Shown one piece after another: positions 56,735-64,000 of a stretch of DNA of 64,000 nt. Numbering within the stretch: the stretch's first letter is position 1; the number at the start of each line of letters is the position of its first letter. Position numbers and translations under genes: made by a program. The notes beneath the pieces are model-generated. The model ran no database searches, had not been told where the DNA came from, and was given only the letters and a program-made list of their open reading frames with translations. The DNA comes from JACNKJ01 sp964344565 (GTDB taxonomy: Bacteria > Krumholzibacteriota > Krumholzibacteriia > JACNKJ01), in NCBI GenBank assembly GCA_964344565.1, contig CAYFNT010000015.1, forward strand, positions 1 to 64,000, written 5' to 3'.

Positions 56735-59700
56735 CTACTTCAACATCAACATCTTGCTGGTGCGCTGCTCGGTGCCCGTGTCCAGCTTGTAGAAGTACAG
56801 GCCGCTGGGCAGAACGCGGCCCGCCGCATCGGTGCCGTTCCAGACCACGTGATGCTCGCCGGCGTCCATGAGGCCGTCCAGCAAGGTCATCACCCTGCGT
56901 CCGTTCACGTCGAAGACTTCGAGCTTCACGTCCTTCTCGCCGGGCAGGGCGAAACGGATGGTCGTCTTCGGATTGAAGGGATTCGGGTAGTTGCCCTTGA
57001 GCAGCAGCATGGCGGGAATCTCATCCAGGTCCGTGCCGCCGCTGAGCACGTGCAGGGTCACCGGCAGGACCACGTCGTCGCCCGGCGCATTGTGCTCGAT
57101 GACGATGTTGGCCACGTAGTCGCCGGGCTCAAGACCCGCGCAGTTGAAGTTCACGTCGAGCCAGTCGTACTCGCCCACCGCGCATTCGCCGGTGGTGACC
57201 GGCATGTCGATCCAGGTGAGGGGCTGGTAGATGCAGAAGGGCGCGTCGCTGTGATCACCAACGCCTTCAGTCTGGGCCGTGATGCGAACTTCGCAATAGG
57301 GCACGAAGGGTCCGGTCACGGTCCACATGAAGCTGCCTGTGTTGGCGATGTCGTCGGCCAGCATTTCCCAGGTGAGTCCGCCGTCCCGACTCAGCTCGAC
57401 GTCCACCGTGGCGATGACATCGGTCCAGGACCACTGGATCACGCGAGCTTCGCCGATGGGCCAGAGCTCACCGCCATTGGGTGCGATGATGGTGATGCTC
57501 GGACCGGTCGGTCCCTCGAGCACCATGAGGCCCTCGATGTAGTGGGGATCGCTGCCGTAGATGTCGCCCTGGATGCCGTAGGGAATCTCCAGATCGCCCA
57601 TGAGGCCGCCGTCGAATTCGAGGACGACCGTGCAGGTGGCGCTCTCCTGGCCGTAGATCTGGCCCCAACCGCCGTCCGGATCGCTCCAGACCAGACGCGC
57701 GCCGTCGCCGGTGGCTCCGTTGGTCACCAGGTCGCCCGCGCTGCCGCCCACGAAGTTCGTGGAGCTGATCACGTTCACGCCCGTTGCGAAGTCGAGGGTG
57801 ACCTCGCTGAGCCATTCGGTATCGGTACTGGCGTTGTAGACCGTCAGGGTGAAGGTCTCGGTGGCGCCGGGATTGTAGCTGCCGGGATCGGCCGTGAGGG
57901 TCGAGCCCGCCACGCTGCGGTCGCCGCCGCGGGGCAGGGTCGGATCCACGATGCTGATCTCGTAGGCCAGGTTGCTGCCCGCCTCGCCCTCGTTGCCGAT
58001 GCCGAAGTTGCGCAGCGCGGTTCCCCCGATGCTCAATTCCACATCGAAATAGTCCTCGGTGACCACGATGGACGGCTGCTCCACGTATCCCACGGGAATC
58101 GTGGTCATGTAGGGCTCGTAGTTCTGCATCATGACCACGATGCTCAGGTCGCCGCCCGTGTGGCTGATGTTCCAGACCTCGATGTCGGCCTCGCCGCTGG
58201 CGCCCACGGTTCCCGCGCCGGCCAGGACGCCGTCCTGGGTGAGTCCCACGTAGCTGCCGGGGGCGGCCTCCACGGCGAACTCGGTGGCGTCGCCGCTGAT
58301 GAAGCCCGCGTGAACCACGGGGTTCGGTCCCGGCACGCCCATGTAGGTGGACAGGCTCGGATCGCCGATGAGGTTGTAGATGTTCCAGTAGTAGGTGATC
58401 CGGCTGCTGCCGGACTCCATCACGGCGAGGTTGCCGCTGAAGATGATGGCGTCGTTGGTCACGTACCTCTGCTCCATGGCCTCGCCGTGGTCGTGGAAGA
58501 TGCCGTCATAGGCGCCCATACCCGTCGATTCGTAGGGCCAGGCCGTTCCGTCGATCTGACTGGAGGAGTGGTAACCCACGCCCCACCAGTAGTCCTCGTC
58601 CCAGTAGGTGTTGTTGGAGCCGCCGATGTAGCCGATGGCGCCCTTGCCCGAGGCGCGCAGCCAGGTCTCGGCGAAGCACTCGCTGTAGTCGTAGGTGCCG
58701 GTCAGACAGCAGTTGCCGACGGCCAGGCAGTACTCGCCGTAGTTGTCGAGGTTGTTGATGTTCGACTGGGTGAAGCTCGGATCGCTCCAGCTCGTCTGGC
58801 TGCCGTGGGCCGTGTAGTTCACGTAGGCCACTCCGTCGCTGACGTTCTGGATGATCTGGGATCCGGAGCTGCCCGAAGCCGGATACAGATAGGTGTGGCT
58901 GTAGATTCCGTGGGCCGAGTTGAAGTAGTGCTCGGTGCCGTAGTTGATCTGGCCGTTGCCGTGGGTGGACGCGTACCAACTATCAACGCCGGCGATCAGC
59001 ACGACCTCGCCCAGGTAGCTCGGGTCGGGCATGGTGAACTGGTCGTACATCATGGTCTTGTCGAGGATGGCCTGCAGCTGGGTCGGATTCGTGGCGCTGA
59101 GGCGGCCGTAGAAGATGTCCGGTACCAGGTCGCCTTCGACGTCGCAATAGGGACGGTCGGTGGCGTCGCCACTCATCTGGAAGGTCGGGCACTGTGCCAC
59201 GTCGCCGATGAAGATCACGAAGCTCGGCGCGGGCTCGTGGGGCGTGCCACCCGCGTAGAGGTCGTGGATGTAGGACTGGATGGTGCTCGTCGTGCTGCCC
59301 ACCTCGGGCGTGCCGATTACGCCGACCACCACGTTGAATCCGCGCTGGGTCTTCCAGTCCACGAAGTCTCCGATGTAGGCCTCGAATTCGGCGGGCACGA
59401 TGATGACCAGGGTCACCACGTCGCGCACCAGGTCGGGATAGCCTTCATGGAAGCCGCGATAGCCTTCGATGTTCTCGTAGAGATGGTCGAAGAAGGGGCT
59501 GTGGGTGGAGGCCTTCAACTCGGCCCCGGCCATGGCGTCGCCGCCCTCGAAATGCAGGGTGAACTCCACGCTGGTATGAACGATCAGCTCGCCGCTCTGG
59601 GGCAGGTACTCCACCGGGGCGAGCTCCACGCGGCCGAGATCCACGGCGCGCATGCGTCCCTGGTCCACCGTCTTCACCAGTTCGTAGGCCACGCGATCGC

Positions 59701-60148
59701 CGCCGTAGCTGGCGGCGTCGTAGATGAAGGGCCAGGTGGCCGGATCGGCGTTCTTGGGCATGCTCGGCTGGGCCGGCATGACGCGGTGCTCGAATCCGTA
59801 GTCCGCGAGATTCAAGGTCGTGGTCTCGCTGCCGAGAATCTCGATCCGGGTCGCCGCGCCGAAGGGAATCTCGTAGAGCCGATTCATCTGCGGCAGTTCC
59901 GGTGCGCCTTCCACCTTCGAGGAGTGGAAGCCGGGAATGCTCAAGCGTGTGAACAGGCCCTCGGGCGTGGCCACTTCCATGGCCTCGATGGCGCCGATCT
60001 CCGCTCTGAAGGTGAGGGCGTCGCCGCGATCGCTCAGCACTTGAAGACTGGTGCTCGGGGCGTCCAGGGGAATGCGCACGCTGTCGGCGGCCGCCGGGGC
60101 GGACATGGCCAGAAGCATGCTCAGAAAGACAAGCAGGCCCTTCCTCAT
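56735..60148 (-). CDS. Secreted C25 (gingipain-like) cysteine peptidase with FlgD-like tail, copy 2
   Basis: 1137 residues. Signal peptide 1-20; propeptide-like region to about 240; C25 domain about 245-620 (LVIIVPAEFEAYIGDFVDWK, FVIFIGDVAQCPTF, PDIFYGRLSATNPTQL) with catalytic His448 in VNYTAHGSQTSW and Cys481 in AVGNCCLTGTYDY (aligned from the shared CFAExWLRA downstream). Then several Ig-like and beta-sandwich domains, about 270 residues more than copy 1 (including GSSITIIAPNGGELWPIG-type segments), and the tail NPFNPKTTIRFAL, VFDVNGRRVMTLLD, WNGTDAAGRVLPSGLYFYKL ending MLMLK. Diverged from copy 1 except at catalytic blocks and tail. Confidence 0.92.
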   Translation of the reverse strand: MRKGLLVFLSMLLAMSAPAAADSVRIPLDAPSTSLQVLSDRGDALTFRAEIGAIEAMEVATPEGLFTRLSIPGFHSSKVEGAPELPQMNRLYEIPFGAATRIEILGSETTTLNLADYGFEHRVMPAQPSMPKNADPATWPFIYDAASYGGDRVAYELVKTVDQGRMRAVDLGRVELAPVEYLPQSGELIVHTSVEFTLHFEGGDAMAGAELKASTHSPFFDHLYENIEGYRGFHEGYPDLVRDVVTLVIIVPAEFEAYIGDFVDWKTQRGFNVVVGVIGTPEVGSTTSTIQSYIHDLYAGGTPHEPAPSFVIFIGDVAQCPTFQMSGDATDRPYCDVEGDLVPDIFYGRLSATNPTQLQAILDKTMMYDQFTMPDPSYLGEVVLIAGVDSWYASTHGNGQINYGTEHYFNSAHGIYSHTYLYPASGSSGSQIIQNVSDGVAYVNYTAHGSQTSWSDPSFTQSNINNLDNYGEYCLAVGNCCLTGTYDYSECFAETWLRASGKGAIGYIGGSNNTYWDEDYWWGVGYHSSSQIDGTAWPYESTGMGAYDGIFHDHGEAMEQRYVTNDAIIFSGNLAVMESGSSRITYYWNIYNLIGDPSLSTYMGVPGPNPVVHAGFISGDATEFAVEAAPGSYVGLTQDGVLAGAGTVGASGEADIEVWNISHTGGDLSIVVMMQNYEPYMTTIPVGYVEQPSIVVTEDYFDVELSIGGTALRNFGIGNEGEAGSNLAYEISIVDPTLPRGGDRSVAGSTLTADPGSYNPGATETFTLTVYNASTDTEWLSEVTLDFATGVNVISSTNFVGGSAGDLVTNGATGDGARLVWSDPDGGWGQIYGQESATCTVVLEFDGGLMGDLEIPYGIQGDIYGSDPHYIEGLMVLEGPTGPSITIIAPNGGELWPIGEARVIQWSWTDVIATVDVELSRDGGLTWEMLADDIANTGSFMWTVTGPFVPYCEVRITAQTEGVGDHSDAPFCIYQPLTWIDMPVTTGECAVGEYDWLDVNFNCAGLEPGDYVANIVIEHNAPGDDVVLPVTLHVLSGGTDLDEIPAMLLLKGNYPNPFNPKTTIRFALPGEKDVKLEVFDVNGRRVMTLLDGLMDAGEHHVVWNGTDAAGRVLPSGLYFYKLDTGTEQRTSKMLMLK

Positions 60149-60173
60149 GATGTTCCTTTCCTATTGAGTCTGG

Positions 60174-60191
60174 CGGGGTGGGACCACCCCG
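60174..60191 (-). other. 5' leader stem-loop of C25 peptidase 2
   Basis: Perfect 7-bp stem CGGGGTG / CACCCCG with a 4-base loop in the leader, no U-run. Confidence 0.5.
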
Positions 60192-60218
60192 AGGATCTAT
60201 GGGGAATGAGAAGGAACC

Positions 60219-60248
60219 ATTATACCAACTCCACCCCTATTCAGACAA
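60219..60248 (-). promoter_or_regulatory. Promoter of C25 peptidase 2
   Basis: Minus strand TTGTCT (60243-60248), 18-base spacer ending GTTGG, TATAAT (60219-60224); extended -10 TTGGTATAATGG, identical to C25 peptidase 1. Confidence 0.75.
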
Positions 60249-60379
60249 TCGGGTTCGAAAGCCTGAAACATGCCAAGTAAGCATCGGAAATTATGGGGAA
60301 AAGCGATGCTTGCCGAGGAACCGATGGCGGGTTAGCTTGAGCGCGAACCCAGAAAAATCTCCCGGGAAAGGGGGCTGAT

Positions 60380-61398
60380 ATGCCTATCCGTGTGGGGCTG
60401 ATGGGCTTCGGAAGGATCGGTCGGAACTTCTTCCGCCAAGTCCACAACCACGAAGATATCGATATCGTGGCCATCAGCGAGTTGGGCAGTCCGGAGGCCG
60501 TGGCCTACCTACTCGAATACGACACCATCTACGGTCATTTCCCCGACGAGGTGAAGCTCGATGGGAAATATCTGACGGCCGGACGCCAGAAATCGCGACT
60601 GGTCAAGGGCCTTCGTCCCGACGACATGCCATGGGACGCCTTCGACGTGGACATCGTCATCGACACCACCTTGCAGTATCGCCAGCGGGCGGAATTGCAG
60701 GGACATCTGGAGTCGGGAGCGCCGCGGGTCATCGTGTGCCGGCCGGCCCTCGACTCCATCGACGCCACGCTCATCCACGGCGTGAACCACGACAGCCTGG
60801 GCCCCCAGGACAGCATCATCTCGGTGTCCAGCGCCACCTGCCAGGCCCTGGGCCTCATGCTCAAGGTGCTGGACGACGCGGCCGTGGTGAACCATGCCAT
60901 GATGACCTCGGTGCACGCCTACACCAGCGACCAGAAGCTTTCGGACGCCATGGCCGCCGAGCTGCGCCGCGCGCGCAGCGCCGCCGAGAACCTGATCCCA
61001 AACATGTCCTGGGCCTCCGACGTGGTCACCGAGATCATGCCCCAGCTCAAGGGCCGGGTTGAGGGCATGGCCGTGAACGTGCCCGTGCCCAACGGCTCCT
61101 GCCTCGACCTCGCGGTGCAGCTCCGCAAGCCCCTGAGCATCGAGGAGATCAACGAGGCCTTCAAGACGGCCTCCGAAGGTTCTCTCGCAGGATGGCTGGG
61201 CTACGCCGCCGAACCGGTGGTGTCCAGCGACGTCATCGGCCTCAGCGAATCGGTTGTCTACGACTCCCTGGCCAGCATCAGCATGGAGGGCGGACTGGTG
61301 AAGATCATCGGCTGGTACGACAACGGCTGGGGCATCGCGGGAAGGGTCGTCGACACGGTACTCACCGTGCGTGAGTTCATCCGGAAGGGGGTGGCGTG

Positions 61399-61399
<1 letters not shown>
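60380..61399 (+). CDS. Divergent glyceraldehyde-3-phosphate dehydrogenase paralogue
   Basis: 339 residues with the full GAPDH architecture: NAD site VGLMGFGRIGRNFFRQ, VHAYTSDQKLSDAM, RARSAAENLIPNMSWA, GRVEGMAVNVPVPNGSCLDL, and C-terminal IGWYDNGWGIAGRVVDTV. The active-site SxASCTTNC is replaced by SSATCQALG: Cys154 and His179 are 25 apart instead of the canonical 27, so the cysteine register is shifted and the second Cys is lost. The canonical P-S-K-D/substrate segment is also changed (CRPALDSIDATLIHGVN). It may be catalytically altered, use another aldehyde, or be regulatory. It overlaps the canonical copy by one base. Confidence 0.88.
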
Positions 61400-62402
<1,003 letters not shown>

Positions 62403-62412
<10 letters not shown>

Positions 62413-62467
62413 TGACCCTCCCTTGTTCCGGCTGCGCAAGTCACTTCGGGAGGGTCATCACCCTCCC
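62403..62467. repeat. Repeat family A, copy 5 (spans the stops of two convergent genes)
   Basis: Arm 1 GGGAGGGTGATGACCCTCCC (62403-62422) and arm 2 GGGAGGGTCATCACCCTCCC (62448-62467) are exact reverse complements of each other, and each is nearly self-palindromic. The 25-base core contains CTGCGCAAGTCACTT. Arm 1 holds the gap stop codon and arm 2 the stop of the RND gene; both proteins therefore end in Gly-Gly. Confidence 0.8.
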
Positions 62468-64000
62468 GTTTTCCTTTCATTCCTCAGCAACTTGAGTTCC
62501 TCCACCCAACTGTAGAGAGCGGGAACCACGAAGATGGTCAGCACCGCCACGGCCATGCCGCCGAAGGCGGGAATCGCCATGGGTATCATGATGTCCGCGC
62601 CTCGGCCCGAGGAGCTCAGAATGGGCAGGAGCGCGAGCAGGGTCGTGGCCGTGGTCATGAGCGCCGGCCGCACGCGTCGGGAGGCCCCTTCTATCACACG
62701 AAGGCGTAGCTCGGCCCGATCGGCGGGCCCCTCCCCCTCGAAACGCTGGCGAAGGTAGGTGGCCATGAGCACGCCGTCGTCGGTGGCGATGCCGAAGAGG
62801 GCCAGGAAACCGACCCAGACCGCCACGCTCAGATTCACCGTGCCCATGTGGAAGATCTCGCGCAGGCCGCCGGCGGCGAGGAACCAGTCCTGGCCGTAGA
62901 GCCAGAGCATGAGGAATCCCCCCGACCAGGCCACGATGACGCCGCTGAAGACCAGCAGGGCGGTCATGCCCGAACGGAACTGCAGATAGAGCAGCGCGAA
63001 GATCAGGGCCAGGGCCAGAGGCAGCACCAATCGTAGGCGCGCGGCGGCGCGCAGCTGATTCTCGTAGCTTCCCGCGAAGGAGTAGCTGAGACCCGCGGGC
63101 ACCACCAGCTCGCCGCTCGCGATCCTCGCGTCGAGCAGGGCGCCGGCCTCCTCCACCACCTGCACCTCGGCGTGGCCGTCGCGCTTGCCGAAGAGCAGGT
63201 AGCCCACCAGGAAGCCGTCCTCGCTCTTGATCACCTGGGGTCCGCGCCGATATCGGATCTCGGCGAGCTGCGCCAGGGGAATCTGCGCGCCGTCCGGGGC
63301 GGCCACGAGCACGCGCTCCAGATCCTCCAGGCTGCCGCGCCTTTCGCGGGCGTAGCGAAGGCGCAGGGGATAGCGCTCGCGACCTTCCAGGGTGCGCGTG
63401 AGCGTCTTGCCGCCGATGGCCGTCTCGATGACTTCCTGCACCGCCGCCACGCCGATTCCGTAGCGGGCCGAAGCCTCGCGGTCGATGTCGATCTCGAGGT
63501 AGGGCTTGCCCACCATGCGTTCGGCGTTGACCGTGGCGGGCTCCACGGAGGGAAGCTCGCGGATGAGCCGTTCCAGTTCGCGCCCGAAATCCTCGATGGA
63601 CTGGAGGTCGGGACCCTTGATCTTGATGCCCAGAGGCGCGCGCATGCCGCTCTGCAGCATGACGATGCGCGTCTGGATGGGCTGCAGCTTGGGCGCGGAA
63701 GTCGCGCCGGGCACCTGGCCGGCCTCGACGATGAGCTTCCAGATGTCGTCGGGGTTTTCCACGCCGGCCCAGGGCTCGCGTCCCTCGTTGAGTTCCGGAT
63801 CCAGGGCCGGCCGCCACAACCTGAAGGGACGTCCGCTCCTCTGTGGAATGAGCCGGCCCTCGTCGTCGCGCTCGAAACGTCCTCGAACCATGTAGGGCTC
63901 GCCGTCGCGGGCGGGCAGGGGATTGCCCGCCTCGTCGCGGAAGAGCTCGTTCTCGCCGCCGTCGAACTTGAAACGCAGCCGGCGACCGGATTCGTCCTGA
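62458..64000 (-). CDS. RND heavy-metal efflux pump (CusA/CzcA-like), C-terminal part
   Basis: The 514 C-terminal residues of a CusA/CzcA-type inner-membrane pump; the frame stays open to the right edge, so the N-terminal half is outside. Seen: porter-domain segments (PIQTRIVMLQSGMRAPLGIKI, MVGKPYLEIDIDREASARYG, ALLEKERYPLRLRY-type strand), then six TM helices with ALIFALLYLQFRSG, GIATDDGVLMATYLRQRF (the TM region equivalent to CusA GVAAETGVVM), RVRPALMTTATTLLALLPIL and a final VPALYSWVEELK. It exports metals such as Cu+, Ag+, Zn2+ or Co2+ as part of a tripartite system; partner genes would lie beyond 64 kb. Confidence 0.9.
   Translation of the reverse strand, partial: QDESGRRLRFKFDGGENELFRDEAGNPLPARDGEPYMVRGRFERDDEGRLIPQRSGRPFRLWRPALDPELNEGREPWAGVENPDDIWKLIVEAGQVPGATSAPKLQPIQTRIVMLQSGMRAPLGIKIKGPDLQSIEDFGRELERLIRELPSVEPATVNAERMVGKPYLEIDIDREASARYGIGVAAVQEVIETAIGGKTLTRTLEGRERYPLRLRYARERRGSLEDLERVLVAAPDGAQIPLAQLAEIRYRRGPQVIKSEDGFLVGYLLFGKRDGHAEVQVVEEAGALLDARIASGELVVPAGLSYSFAGSYENQLRAAARLRLVLPLALALIFALLYLQFRSGMTALLVFSGVIVAWSGGFLMLWLYGQDWFLAAGGLREIFHMGTVNLSVAVWVGFLALFGIATDDGVLMATYLRQRFEGEGPADRAELRLRVIEGASRRVRPALMTTATTLLALLPILSSSGRGADIMIPMAIPAFGGMAVAVLTIFVVPALYSWVEELKLLRNERKTGG

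Overview
The window looks like chromosome from a GC-rich, Gram-negative, heterotrophic bacterium of the FCB-type candidate phyla (Krumholzibacteriota / Eiseniibacteriota-like; this placement is inference). The basis is TonB-dependent receptors and lipoboxes, HmuY-type lipoproteins, and at least six exported proteins that end in the same roughly 80-residue FlgD/type-IX-like tail with an N-P-F-N-P-K-T motif. No tRNA, rRNA, CRISPR array, phage or transposase gene was recognised.

Layout. 0-5 kb: a promoter, TPP riboswitch and terminator control a three-gene thiamine salvage operon (TonB receptor, thiamine pyrophosphokinase, sodium/solute symporter). 5-9.7 kb: an M1-type metallopeptidase with a lipoprotein, and an exported four-repeat protein. 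9.7-13.3 kb: a tightly overlapping seven-gene leftward operon of small DinB, GNAT and DUF3052-type proteins. 13.4-20.3 kb: molybdate ABC transporter modABC, PEP carboxykinase with a lipoprotein, an outer-membrane-type protein and an antiquitin-type aldehyde dehydrogenase. 20.4-23.2 kb: a recent tandem duplication of a 219-residue Cys-rich exported protein, each copy with its own promoter, 5' hairpin and terminator, then a beta-rich exported protein. 23-34 kb: DRG-type GTPase, a Cys/Met-metabolism PLP enzyme, NADP-type glutamate dehydrogenase, a BNR/sialidase-like surface protein, a two-receiver PEP/pyruvate-binding protein divergent from a cytidylate-kinase-like protein, and a glycosyltransferase. 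34-46 kb is a nutrient-uptake block: Na/phosphate cotransporter with PhoU, FeoB with a DtxR-FeoA regulator and a visible DtxR-type box, a His-rich zinc-type uptake cluster, and a heme receptor with two HmuY lipoproteins. 46-48.5 kb: a butyrate kinase-phosphotransbutyrylase fusion. 48.7-60.2 kb: four large secreted peptidases (two M14 carboxypeptidases, two C25 gingipain-like cysteine peptidases). 60.4-64 kb: a tandem GAPDH pair with one divergent copy, and a truncated RND efflux pump.

Reading the window as a whole, secreted proteases, peptide/amino-acid catabolism (GDH, antiquitin, PLP lyase), gluconeogenesis (PckA, GAPDH) and acyl-phosphate energy conservation (Buk-Ptb) fit a protein-degrading life style with salvage of thiamine, heme, iron, zinc, phosphate and molybdate. 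The least expected signals are non-coding: a family of double-palindrome repeats whose stems change sequence but stay paired, sitting at the 3' ends of the peptidase genes; a second repeat found twice; a recurrent extended -10 promoter followed by a 5' stem-loop; and an isolated promoter-plus-terminator unit that looks like a small RNA gene.
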